The notes under the pieces were generated by a model. That model saw only the letters and a program-made list of their open reading frames with translations, had not been told where the DNA came from and did not search any database. A stretch of DNA of 64,000 nt from positions 568,660 through 632,659 of the forward strand of contig NZ_NJGY01000003.1 in NCBI RefSeq assembly GCF_002250505.1, written 5' to 3'. This DNA comes from Janthinobacterium sp. PC23-8 (GTDB taxonomy: Bacteria > Pseudomonadota > Gammaproteobacteria > Burkholderiales > Burkholderiaceae_D). The position numbers were made by a program, and so were the translations under genes. Of the stretch, positions 1-6,915 are shown in pieces (the stretch's first letter is position 1; each line of letters starts with the position of its first letter).

Positions 1-831
1 GTCGCGCACGGTCACAGTCAGGTCCGCCTGCTGGCCCGTGGTCAACAAGGACGGGCCGCTCAGTTCCACGGTGCTGCGGGCGGTGGCGGCGGCACGGGCG
101 GCGCCGGCGGCAACGCCAGCAATGGCGCCACCAATGGCGGCGCGAGCACGGCGAACGGCGGCGGCGGCACGGCCGGCGGTACTGGCTCGTCCGGTGGCAT
201 TGCCACGGCCGCTGCCGGCGGCACGGGTACGGCGGGGGCGGGCGGCACCGATACCGCCGGCGCCGGCGCGGCTGGCGGTTCGGGCACTTCCGGCGCGGCC
301 GGCGCCGGTGCAGCCTTGACCAGCTCGGGTGGCGCGGGCGCTGCTGCGACCGGCGGCACGGCGGGTACGGGCGGTGCGGGTGCAGCCGGTACCAGCACCG
401 GTGGCAATGGCGCAGCCGGCGAGGCCGGTGGCGCGGGCGGCGCCACGGGGTCGGCGCAAAACACGGCCGGTACCGGCGCAGCTGGCGGTGCATCCACCGG
501 CGGCAGCGCCAGCAATGGCACGGCAAGCAACGGCAATGCGACGGCCGGTGACGGCGGCGCCGGTGGCGCCGGCGGCAGCAACACGGCTGGCACGGGCGGC
601 GACGGCGGCACCAATACGGCCGGCACCGGCACCGGCGGCGCTGGCGCTGGCGGCACCGGCGGCGCTGGCGGCACGGCCAATGTCAATGCGGGCACCTTCG
701 ACATGTCCAACACCATGAGCGGTACCGCCCAGTCGGCGGCCGGCCTCCTGGTCATCAGCCAGAACAGCGGCATTTCCTCGCTGATCCAGCAAAGCGTGAC
801 GGTGCAGGCCAATCTGTCCGTCGGTCCATAA
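1..831 (+). CDS. Gly/Ala/Thr-rich secreted subunit, Fap-like (5' partial)
   Basis: The reading frame is open from the first base to the TAA at 829-831, so the N-terminus lies outside the window. About 230 visible residues are almost entirely Gly, Ala, Thr, Ser and Asn in short GGT/GGA/TAG units, followed by a non-repetitive C-terminus with VISQNSG and LIQQ that resembles the ends of the two smaller exported proteins downstream. Low-complexity Gly-rich regions with a conserved Gln/Asn tail suit a fibre or matrix protein. Position next to a C39 peptidase and a coiled-coil beta-barrel suggests it is a major subunit of a functional-amyloid-like fibre. That role is inferred from context; the repeat motif of Pseudomonas FapC is not visible. 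The first 25 or so codons read unlike the rest, so an upstream frameshift cannot be excluded. Confidence 0.7.
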   Translation, partial: VAHGHSQVRLLARGQQGRAAQFHGAAGGGGGTGGAGGNASNGATNGGASTANGGGGTAGGTGSSGGIATAAAGGTGTAGAGGTDTAGAGAAGGSGTSGAAGAGAALTSSGGAGAAATGGTAGTGGAGAAGTSTGGNGAAGEAGGAGGATGSAQNTAGTGAAGGASTGGSASNGTASNGNATAGDGGAGGAGGSNTAGTGGDGGTNTAGTGTGGAGAGGTGGAGGTANVNAGTFDMSNTMSGTAQSAAGLLVISQNSGISSLIQQSVTVQANLSVGP

Positions 832-914
832 GCCCCGGGCAGGCGACTGACAGCAAGCTCCGTCGTGGCCTGGCCGCGGCGGAGCCGTACGCGGAACCAT
901 ATCAGGGGAACAGC

Positions 915-1343
915 ATGCGAATTTTTTTGAATGCAATGTGCAGTGCCGGCCTGGCCTGCGTGTCGGCTGGCGCGCTGGCCGCGCCCGCACCTGCCGCCAT
1001 GGCCGGTTTTGCGGAGCCCGATGCGACCGTTGCCGCTGCGCCAGCCGGGTCGCTGGCGCTGCTGCCGGTGCTCGCTGTGGCGCTGGGCGAGACCGGCGGC
1101 CTGGGCGCCGGGACGGACGAGGCAGTGCTGGAGCAGGCGCGTGGCGGCGCCGCTGTCGTCAATAACGAGGCAAAACTGAGCGGCTATGTCACCGGCAATT
1201 CCGCCACCTATGTCAACACGGGCGCCAACAGCATCGATGGCGGCGCGTTCGCCAACGCGTCCGGCATTCCGATCGTGATCCAGAATTCGGGGGCCAATGT
1301 GCTGATACAGAACGCCACCATCATCAACTTGCAGATGCGCTAG
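915..1343 (+). CDS. Small exported Fap-like subunit with LEQARGG propeptide
   Basis: A 142-residue protein with ATG at 915 behind an AGGGGAA ribosome-binding site. Residues 1-23 form a Sec signal peptide ending in ALA. An Ala-rich spacer follows, then TDEAVLEQARGG at residues 67-78, a double-glycine motif of the kind C39 peptidases cut. The remaining 64 residues are rich in Asn, Ala, Gly and Ile and end in VIQNSGANVLIQ. Only two bases separate it from the C39 peptidase gene. I infer a minor fibre subunit or nucleator trimmed in the periplasm by that peptidase. There is no named family I can assign with certainty. Confidence 0.75.
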   Translation: MRIFLNAMCSAGLACVSAGALAAPAPAAMAGFAEPDATVAAAPAGSLALLPVLAVALGETGGLGAGTDEAVLEQARGGAAVVNNEAKLSGYVTGNSATYVNTGANSIDGGAFANASGIPIVIQNSGANVLIQNATIINLQMR

Positions 1344-1345
1344 CC

Positions 1346-2083
1346 ATGGCCGCCTTCCCATTTTGCCGGCACCGCGCGTGGGGGGCGGCCCTGGCCGGCC
1401 TGCTCGCTTGCGCCACGGCGGGCGGGGCTGACATCGCGGCGCTCGGCGGCGCGCGCTTCGACGTGCCTGTGGCCAGCATCCGCGAAGCGCGCTTCGCGCG
1501 CACCTTGCATCAGCAATATGATTTCAGCTGCGGCTCGGCCGCCGTGGCGACCTTGCTGACCCACCACTACGACGACCATGTCACGGAACGTTTTGTCTTC
1601 GAGCAAATGTATCAGCATGGCGATCAACAGAAGATCCGCCGTGAAGGCTTTTCCTTGCTCGACATCAAGCGCTTTCTTGCGGCGCGCGGCTTCCTGGCCA
1701 ATGGATTTCAGCTACCGTTGGAAAAGCTGGCTGAAGCGCACTTTCCCGCCATCGTGCTGGTCGCCGATAAAGGTTACCGGCATTTCGTGGTCGTCAAGGG
1801 CCTCAGTCCCAGCCGGGTCCTGATCGGCGATCCTGCCGGCGGCACGCGCGCCATGCCGCGCGCCAGCTTCGACGCGATCTGGCAGGGCCGGCTGCTGTTT
1901 GTCATTCATGGACGCGTCGCCCGTCCCGGCCAGAATCTGGCGGCCGGGGCGGACTTGCGGCCCGCCCGTTTCAACGATGCCGACGACTGGCGCGTGGCGC
2001 CGGCGGCGCCGTTGGAGCAGGCGATCAGCCGCGGCGGCCTCGATCTGCTCACCATGCCCAAGCATGAAGCGGGAAATTTCTAG
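1346..2083 (+). CDS. Exported C39-family cysteine peptidase (FapD-like)
   Basis: A 245-residue protein with a signal peptide (about residues 1-28) and a C39 bacteriocin-processing-type fold. Residues visible for catalysis are the oxyanion Gln at 56/57 and Cys62 in QQYDFSCGSAA, His146 in YRHFVVVKG and Asp162 in LIGDPAGG. C39 domains normally sit on ABC transporters and cut after GG in leader peptides. Here the domain stands alone and is exported, as in FapD of the Pseudomonas Fap amyloid system. The two flanking genes both encode LEQARGG motifs, the obvious candidate substrates. It is co-directional and tightly packed with its neighbours. Family assignment is strong; substrate assignment is inference. 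Confidence 0.88.
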   Translation: MAAFPFCRHRAWGAALAGLLACATAGGADIAALGGARFDVPVASIREARFARTLHQQYDFSCGSAAVATLLTHHYDDHVTERFVFEQMYQHGDQQKIRREGFSLLDIKRFLAARGFLANGFQLPLEKLAEAHFPAIVLVADKGYRHFVVVKGLSPSRVLIGDPAGGTRAMPRASFDAIWQGRLLFVIHGRVARPGQNLAAGADLRPARFNDADDWRVAPAAPLEQAISRGGLDLLTMPKHEAGNF

Positions 2084-2122
2084 CGGCGCGGACCCAACTG
2101 CCGGCGCCGCAACGGAGGAACT

Positions 2123-2626
2123 ATGCACAAGCACTATCGGAGGGCCGCTGTGACGCTCGCTTGCAGCCTGGCCATCAGCCCGGCCATGGCAGCGGAAGTT
2201 CCCGGTGACGACTGGCAGGCGGTCGACGACGCCATCCTGGAGCAGGCGCGCGGCGGCTTTGACATGCCGGGCGGCCTGAACCTGTCGCTTGGCATCGAAC
2301 GCCTGGTCAGCATCAATGGCGAAGTGGTGGCCAGCACCTCTTTCATGATTGCCGATGTGGCGCGCCTGGGCGTCGATGAAGCCAAACAGGCGCGCGCGGC
2401 CCTCACGGCGATGAACGTGGTGCAAAACGGCAGCGGCAATCTGTTCGCAGCGGGGGCGCTGGAACAGACCATGGCCGGCACCGTGATCCAGAACAGCTTG
2501 AACGATCAGGTCTTGCGCAGCCAGACCATCATCAATACCAGCGTCAACAGCCTTGAACTGCTGAAGATCGCCAATTTCCAGGACACTTTGCAAAGGGCGC
2601 TCGATACCGTGGCCGGGCCACGCTAG
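2123..2626 (+). CDS. Second exported Fap-like subunit with LEQARGG propeptide
   Basis: A 167-residue protein with ATG at 2123 and a strong GGAGGA site five bases upstream. A signal peptide ends at AMA (residue 23). A short acidic propeptide follows and ends in VDDAILEQARGG at residues 34-45, identical over LEQARGG to the protein encoded at 915. The predicted mature part is about 122 residues and contains two related Gln/Asn motifs (VVQNGSGN at 99-106, VIQNSLND at 121-128) followed by TIINTS. It lies between the C39 peptidase and the outer-membrane protein genes, where fapE lies in Pseudomonas. I read it as an exported fibre component or accessory; the exact role is unknown. Confidence 0.75.
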   Translation: MHKHYRRAAVTLACSLAISPAMAAEVPGDDWQAVDDAILEQARGGFDMPGGLNLSLGIERLVSINGEVVASTSFMIADVARLGVDEAKQARAALTAMNVVQNGSGNLFAAGALEQTMAGTVIQNSLNDQVLRSQTIINTSVNSLELLKIANFQDTLQRALDTVAGPR

Positions 2627-2694
2627 GAGCAATCGAAACGACGCAGCAACCACCCACGCCGGGCATGCCGTCCGGCTTACCTTCAGGAGTAACG

Positions 2695-4137
2695 ATGCGG
2701 TATCTTCATTTATTGCGTTTGGGCGCGGCCGGAGCCTCGTCCTTGCTGCTGAGCGCTGCGGCGCATGGGCAAAACGCTGCGGTCCCGGTCCCGGCCCCGG
2801 TCCCGGTCCCGGCCGCCAGCCAGCAGGCACTGGCGGCCCGCCTGGAAGACATGAAAGCGCAACTGGCCGAGCAGCGCCGCTTGCTCGACAGGCTGCGCGG
2901 CACGCTGCAGGCGCAGCAGCGCCGTATCGATGTCTTGCAGGGAGCGCCGATCACGAATGAATTGCTGGGCGAACAGCGTGGCCTGGGATTGCAGGAGGGC
3001 GCCGGCCAGGAAAGGCCCGGCCAGGAAAGGCCCGGCCAGGAAAGGCCCGGCCAGCAAGGCACGCCCGCCAGCGCCGCGCAGGCATCTGCACCCGCACCTG
3101 CACCGCCCACCACGCCGGCGGTGCCGCCCTCGACACCGGGACCGGTGGCGGTGGGTCGCCCGCCCGGGCGCGACAGCCGTCCGCCGGAAGTGGCGCCGAT
3201 TTTCGAGCAGCCTGGCGTACTCACGCCCAGGGGAAAATTCGTGCTGGAACCGTCCGCGCAATTCGGTTATTCATCGAGCAACCGCGTGGCGCTGGTCGGC
3301 TATACCATCATCCCGGCATTGCTGATCGGCCTGATCGACGTGCGCGAAGTCAAGCGCAACACCTTTACGGCGGCGCTGACCGGCCGCACCGGCATCACCA
3401 ACCGCTTCGAAGTCGAGGCGCGCATCCCGTATGTCTACCGGTCCGACGCCACCGTCAGCCGCGAGTTGTTCACGGGCACTGCCGTCGAGCGCGTGTTCGA
3501 TACCAGCGGCAAGCACCTGGGGGACGTGGAACTGGCGGCCCGCTACCAGTTGAACGACGGCGGCGCCGACAAATCGTATTATGTGGCGGGCCTGCGCTTC
3601 AAGTCGCGCACCGGGCGCGATCCGTTCAGCGTCGTCACCGATTGCGTGCGCCGCTGCGTGGGCGAAAACGCCAGCGGCACCGGCTTGCCGCTGGACTTGC
3701 CGACGGGCTCGGGGTTTTACTCTTTGCAACCGAGCCTGACCTGGCTATTTCCTTCCGATCCGGCGGTGTTTTTCGGCAGCATCAGCTATTTGCACAGCTT
3801 CAAGCGGCACGATGTCAGCCGCCTGCTGCGCGACGGCACGCGCGAACCCTTGGGCACTGTCGAACCGGGCAAGATTTTTGGCGTGAACTTCGGTGTCGGC
3901 CTGGCGCTCAATGAAAAAGGCTCGCTCAGCCTGGGGTATGACCACAGCACCATCGGCCGCACGCGCCAGAACGGCACGGTCGTGCCGGGCGCCGTGCGCA
4001 CCCAACTGGGTACTTTGCTGATGGGCTATTCGTACCGGCTCGCCAAGGACCGGACCCTGAATATTTCGATCGGCGCCGGCCTGACGCGCGATACGCCCGA
4101 CGTATCGCTGGCGGTCAGGCTGCCGATGACATTTTGA
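2695..4137 (+). CDS. Outer-membrane beta-barrel exporter with N-terminal coiled coil (FapF-like)
   Basis: The start at 2695 is preferred over an in-frame ATG at 2665 because AGGAG lies five bases before it and a clean signal peptide (cut near AAAHG) follows. The 480-residue product then has a Pro/Val repeat, a coiled coil at about residues 41-83 with leucine heptads, a Pro/Gln linker with the tandem ERPGQ repeat, and from about residue 180 a beta-barrel with alternating polar and hydrophobic strands ending in a C-terminal Phe. This is the plan of FapF, a trimeric outer-membrane pore gated by its coiled coil that exports amyloid subunits. The barrel also resembles the phenol-degradation MetA-like porins. 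Fap-like export is inferred from fold and neighbours. Confidence 0.8.
   Translation: MRYLHLLRLGAAGASSLLLSAAAHGQNAAVPVPAPVPVPAASQQALAARLEDMKAQLAEQRRLLDRLRGTLQAQQRRIDVLQGAPITNELLGEQRGLGLQEGAGQERPGQERPGQERPGQQGTPASAAQASAPAPAPPTTPAVPPSTPGPVAVGRPPGRDSRPPEVAPIFEQPGVLTPRGKFVLEPSAQFGYSSSNRVALVGYTIIPALLIGLIDVREVKRNTFTAALTGRTGITNRFEVEARIPYVYRSDATVSRELFTGTAVERVFDTSGKHLGDVELAARYQLNDGGADKSYYVAGLRFKSRTGRDPFSVVTDCVRRCVGENASGTGLPLDLPTGSGFYSLQPSLTWLFPSDPAVFFGSISYLHSFKRHDVSRLLRDGTREPLGTVEPGKIFGVNFGVGLALNEKGSLSLGYDHSTIGRTRQNGTVVPGAVRTQLGTLLMGYSYRLAKDRTLNISIGAGLTRDTPDVSLAVRLPMTF
3004..3056 (+). repeat. 15-bp tandem repeat inside the FapF-like gene
   Basis: Three exact copies of a 15-bp unit (GGCCAGGAAAGGCCC) plus a partial fourth encode the pentapeptide GQERP in the linker between coiled coil and barrel. 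Perfect nucleotide identity suggests recent slippage, so linker length may vary between strains. Confidence 0.85.
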
Positions 4138-4151
4138 GCATGGGAGGCATG

Positions 4152-4382
4152 ATGCATAGCACATCGAGCAAGGACGATATCGGCGATGGCAACAGCCGCA
4201 ACGATACGGCGACAGCGCAACTGGTGGAGCAGGGCGTGGAATTTCACAAGGTGCTGGGCAGGACGGTCGCCACCGCCTACCTGAAGGAGCACCATGTGCC
4301 GACGGAAGTCATTTACCGCATCCTCAGCAGTTCGGCGGCGCGGCGGCAATCGCCGCCGTCACGCACGCCGTCACGCTACTGA
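4152..4382 (+). CDS. Small hypothetical protein trailing the Fap-like cluster
   Basis: The frame is open from just after the barrel gene stop. Candidate starts are TTG 4134, ATG 4140, 4149 and 4152; GGGAGG at 4142-4147 best serves the ATG at 4152, giving 76 residues. The product has no signal peptide or membrane segment. Its middle (VEQGVEFHKVLGRTVATAYLK) looks helical, and the tail is basic and Ser/Pro-rich. Overlap or near-overlap with the preceding stop suggests translational coupling, so it probably belongs to the same operon. I do not recognise a family. Confidence 0.55.
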   Translation: MHSTSSKDDIGDGNSRNDTATAQLVEQGVEFHKVLGRTVATAYLKEHHVPTEVIYRILSSSAARRQSPPSRTPSRY

Positions 4383-4421
4383 AGCGCCGGTGACGGCGGC
4401 GCTGTGACCTGACGGCAGGAA

Positions 4422-5477
4422 TCAGGCCATGGCCGGATAGTCGGTATAGCCGGTGGTGCCCGGCGCATAGATGGTGGCCGGGTTCAGCTCATTGAGCGCG
4501 GCATCGGTGCGCAGGCGGATCGGCAGGTCCGGGTTGGCGATGAACCACAGGCCGAAGGCCACCGCATCGGCCTCGCCCTTGTCCAGCAGCGCCTGGGCGG
4601 CGGCCTTGTCCATTTTTTCATTGGCGATATACACGCCGCCGAACTGTTCCTTCAGGTAAGGACCGAGGCGGTCGTCGCCCAGCGCTTCGCGCGCGCAGAT
4701 AAAGGCGATGCCGCGCTTGCCCAGTTCGCGCGCCACGTAGCCGAAGGTCTCGCGCGGCGTGGAGTCGCCCACGTCGTGCGAATCGCGGCGCGGCGCCAGG
4801 TGCATGCCGACCTTGTCGGCACCCCATACGTCGATGCAGGCGTCGGTCACTTCCAGCATCAGGCGGGCGCGGTTTTCGATCGAGCCGCCGTAGTTGTCGC
4901 TGCGCTGGTTGGTGCTGTCCTGCAGGAACTGGTCCAGCAGGTAGCCGTTGGCGCCATGCACTTCCACGCCGTCAAAGCCGGCTATTTTCGCGTTTTCCGC
5001 GCCCTTGCGGTAGGCGGCGACGATGCCGGGGATCTCTTCGGTGTCCAGCGCGCGTGGCGTCACGTATTCCTGCATCGGGCGCACCAGGCTGACGTGGCCG
5101 GCCGGCTTGATGGCGCTTGGCGCCACGGGCAGGTCGCCGTCGAGGAACAGCGGCGCGGAGATGCGGCCCACATGCCACAGTTGCAGCACGATCTTGCCGC
5201 CGGCCGCATGCACGGCGTCGGTGACCAGTTTCCAGCCTGCCACCTGTTCGTCGGACCAGATGCCCGGCGTATCGGCGTAGCCCACGCCCTGGGGCGTGAC
5301 GGCGGTCGCTTCAGAAATGATCAGGCCGGCAGAGGCGCGCTGCACATAGTACTCGGCCATCAGGGCGTTCGGCACGCGGCCCGGATTGTTGGCGCGCGAG
5401 CGCGTCAGCGGCGCCATGATGACGCGGTTTTTCAGTTGCAGGCTGCCGATGGTGATGGGATCAAATAAGGTGGTCAT
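4422..5477 (-). CDS. nemA: Alkene reductase, Old Yellow Enzyme family
   Basis: A 351-residue FMN-dependent ene-reductase. The N-terminus (LFDPITIGSLQLKNRVIMAPLTRSR) and the HGANGYLLDQFLQ and NYGGSIENRARL blocks are typical of N-ethylmaleimide reductase/NemA, which reduces electrophilic alkenes, maleimides and nitro-esters with NADPH in the cytoplasm. The His and Asn of HGANGY are the substrate-carbonyl ligands. It is full length for the family. It lies 50 bases downstream of an ArsR-type regulator on the same strand, the arrangement seen where electrophile-sensing repressors control nemA. Expression is probably driven from the palindrome-controlled promoter at 5852-5871. Confidence 0.93.
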   Translation of the reverse strand: MTTLFDPITIGSLQLKNRVIMAPLTRSRANNPGRVPNALMAEYYVQRASAGLIISEATAVTPQGVGYADTPGIWSDEQVAGWKLVTDAVHAAGGKIVLQLWHVGRISAPLFLDGDLPVAPSAIKPAGHVSLVRPMQEYVTPRALDTEEIPGIVAAYRKGAENAKIAGFDGVEVHGANGYLLDQFLQDSTNQRSDNYGGSIENRARLMLEVTDACIDVWGADKVGMHLAPRRDSHDVGDSTPRETFGYVARELGKRGIAFICAREALGDDRLGPYLKEQFGGVYIANEKMDKAAAQALLDKGEADAVAFGLWFIANPDLPIRLRTDAALNELNPATIYAPGTTGYTDYPAMA

Positions 5478-5527
5478 GTCGTGTGCTTTCTGTTGGATGG
5501 CCGCAGGGCGGCCGAGATCGATCGTGC

Positions 5528-5824
5528 TTACAAACCTTGCTGCATATGCTCGAGAAACGCCTGGATGGTCGCTTCATCGCGCTTGAAAAAATTCCATTGA
5601 CCGATCTTCGTGGTCGATACCAGGCCGGCCTTTTGCAAGGTGGCCAGGTGGGCCGACACCGTCGATTGCGACAGGCCCAGCCGACGGTCGATCAGGCCGG
5701 CGCAGACACCGAGGTGCAGCGGCAGCGATTGCTCGGCGAAATGTTGCTCCGGCTGTTTCAGCCATTGCAATATCTGCCGCCGCACGGGGTTGGCCAGCGC
5801 CTTGTGGATGGCGTCTATCTGCAT
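5528..5824 (-). CDS. ArsR/SmtB-family transcriptional regulator
   Basis: A 98-residue winged-helix repressor. The helix-turn-helix is seen in LGLSQSTVSAHLATLQKAGLV (about residues 49-69), followed by the wing (TTKIGQWNFFKRDE). Two Cys positions are not arranged as a metal CxC site, although Cys41 in LGVCAGLID could sense electrophiles. It is the first gene of an operon with nemA. A perfect inverted repeat directly upstream is the expected autoregulatory operator. I infer that reactive electrophiles relieve repression; the inducer cannot be read from sequence. Confidence 0.88.
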   Translation of the reverse strand: MQIDAIHKALANPVRRQILQWLKQPEQHFAEQSLPLHLGVCAGLIDRRLGLSQSTVSAHLATLQKAGLVSTTKIGQWNFFKRDEATIQAFLEHMQQGL

Positions 5825-5851
5825 GGTGTTTATCGGATTCTTTGGATTTCA

Positions 5852-5871
5852 ATATCGTCATATTACGATAT
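5852..5871 (-). promoter_or_regulatory. Palindromic operator of the arsR-nemA operon
   Basis: The perfect inverted repeat ATATCGT-N6-ACGATAT lies 28 bases upstream of the arsR start. Read on the minus strand, its centre contains TAATAT, a plausible -10 hexamer, so bound repressor would block RNA polymerase. ArsR proteins bind such 7-bp half-sites separated by six bases. Confidence 0.7.
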
Positions 5872-5874
5872 AAA

Positions 5875-5911
5875 TGAAAAACTTGCAGGCCACGACGGTG
5901 TGGCCTGCAAG
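5875..5911 (-). terminator. Rho-independent terminator of the DUF1304 gene
   Basis: A 12-bp perfect stem (CTTGCAGGCCAC with GTGGCCTGCAAG, six-base loop) directly follows the gene on the minus strand and is followed by GTTTTT. It insulates arsR from upstream transcription. Confidence 0.8.
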
Positions 5912-5913
5912 GT

Positions 5914-6273
5914 TCAGGCGAAGTGGTACAGCAGCAGGGCGGTCACGGCCGGCACGGTTTGCAGGTAGAGGATGCTTTTCTTGACGGTGGCTGCGCCCCA
6001 CACGCCGGCCACGGCGATGCACACCAGGCCGTAGACGGTAAACGCGTGGGCAATCGCGCTGTCAGGGTGGAAAAAGCCGAGGGCCAGCGCGGCGACCAGG
6101 AAACCGTTGTAGCAGCCCTGGTTGGACATGCCGGCACGCACGATTTCGGCCTTTTCCTTGCTGAGGCCAAATACTTTGCGCCCGCGGCTATCGAACAGGA
6201 CGGTTTCGATCAGCACGATATACACGTGCAGCAGCAGGATCAGTGCGGTAAGGATCTGGGCCAGCATCAACAT
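5914..6273 (-). CDS. DUF1304 small membrane protein
   Basis: The start at 6273 is chosen because GAGGAG lies five bases upstream and the family begins with a hydrophobic helix. The 119-residue product has four predicted transmembrane segments (about residues 4-24, 48-66, 73-92 and 98-117), a polar loop with [29 protein letters not shown], the DUF1304 signature, and short cytoplasmic ends. Function is unknown for the family. It is monocistronic, with its own terminator, and lies next to other stress-type genes. Confidence 0.82.
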   Translation of the reverse strand: MLMLAQILTALILLLHVYIVLIETVLFDSRGRKVFGLSKEKAEIVRAGMSNQGCYNGFLVAALALGFFHPDSAIAHAFTVYGLVCIAVAGVWGAATVKKSILYLQTVPAVTALLLYHFA

Positions 6274-6371
6274 GTTTACTCCTCGGGCAGTATAAAGATG
6301 TTGATTATCGGGCAAGCAGCGACAAAGGGGAATATTTTTACCTAGAGCAACAATACCAACGGACCATGGGC

Positions 6372-6401
6372 TTGGGTAATCCGCCGGCGCGGTGCTATAC
6401 T
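6372..6401 (+). promoter_or_regulatory. Sigma-70-type promoter of sugE
   Basis: TTGGGT at 6372-6377 and TATACT at 6396-6401 are separated by 18 bases. Transcription from about 6408 would give a leader of roughly 84 bases containing the two-hairpin riboswitch. Confidence 0.5.
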
Positions 6402-6420
6402 TCCGGCACATTTTTGCTCC

Positions 6421-6473
6421 TGTGGCGACGACTCCACACGATGATGGGGCCGCATGGCGGGGACGACCCTGCC
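6421..6473 (+). promoter_or_regulatory. Guanidine-II (mini-ykkC) riboswitch
   Basis: Two consecutive hairpins each expose the tetraloop ACGA. The first is 6421-6438 (TGTGG paired with CCACA, ACGA at 6428-6431). The second is 6456-6473 (GGCGGGG paired with CCCTGCC including one G-U, ACGA at 6463-6466). Twin stem-loops with ACGR loops a few bases before a Shine-Dalgarno (AGGAGAG at 6480) and a SugE/Gdx gene are the definition of the guanidine-II class, where guanidinium stabilises the hairpins and frees the ribosome-binding site. Confidence 0.9.
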
Positions 6474-6491
6474 GCCTTCAGGAGAGAAAAC

Positions 6492-6812
6492 ATGGCGTGG
6501 TTTATCTTGGTATTGGCTGGCTTGCTGGAAGTGGCCTGGGCCATCGGCCTGAAATACAGCGCCGGCTTTACCCGCTTCTTGCCGTCCGCGCTGACGCTGG
6601 CGGCCATGCTGGGCAGTATCGTGATGCTGGGCCTGGCCTTGCGCACTTTGCCGCTGGGCACGGCGTATGCGATCTGGACCGGTATCGGCACGGTTGGCAC
6701 CGCCATCTTTGGCATCATGGTGTTGGGCGAACCGGCCAGCGCGGCGCGCATCGCCTGCATCGCGCTGATCGTCTGCGGCATCCTGGGCCTGAAACTGCTC
6801 AGCCCGCAATAA
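6492..6812 (+). CDS. sugE: SMR-family guanidinium exporter SugE/Gdx
   Basis: A 106-residue protein with four transmembrane helices. The start at 6492 follows AGGAGAG. The essential proton/substrate Glu is residue 13 in [16 protein letters not shown], and WAIGLK is characteristic of the Gdx branch rather than the multidrug EmrE branch. Gdx proteins export guanidinium in exchange for protons as antiparallel dimers in the inner membrane. The guanidine-II riboswitch in the leader supports this specificity. It appears monocistronic. Confidence 0.95.
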   Translation: MAWFILVLAGLLEVAWAIGLKYSAGFTRFLPSALTLAAMLGSIVMLGLALRTLPLGTAYAIWTGIGTVGTAIFGIMVLGEPASAARIACIALIVCGILGLKLLSPQ

Positions 6813-6915
6813 GCGCTACCAGGTGGTCCGCATGAGGAGCTCTCTGTTTTCAGGGGCCGTCGGGCATTGAGCACGATAATTGGCAAGTTGATTTTATTGT
6901 CTGGAGATACATCCC

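Noticed and set aside
60-1361. Long minus-strand ORF of 433 codons opposite the Gly-rich gene
   Set aside because: It is a Pro/Ala/Val mirror of the GC-rich Gly/Ala repeat, runs antisense to two better-supported genes and has no family features.
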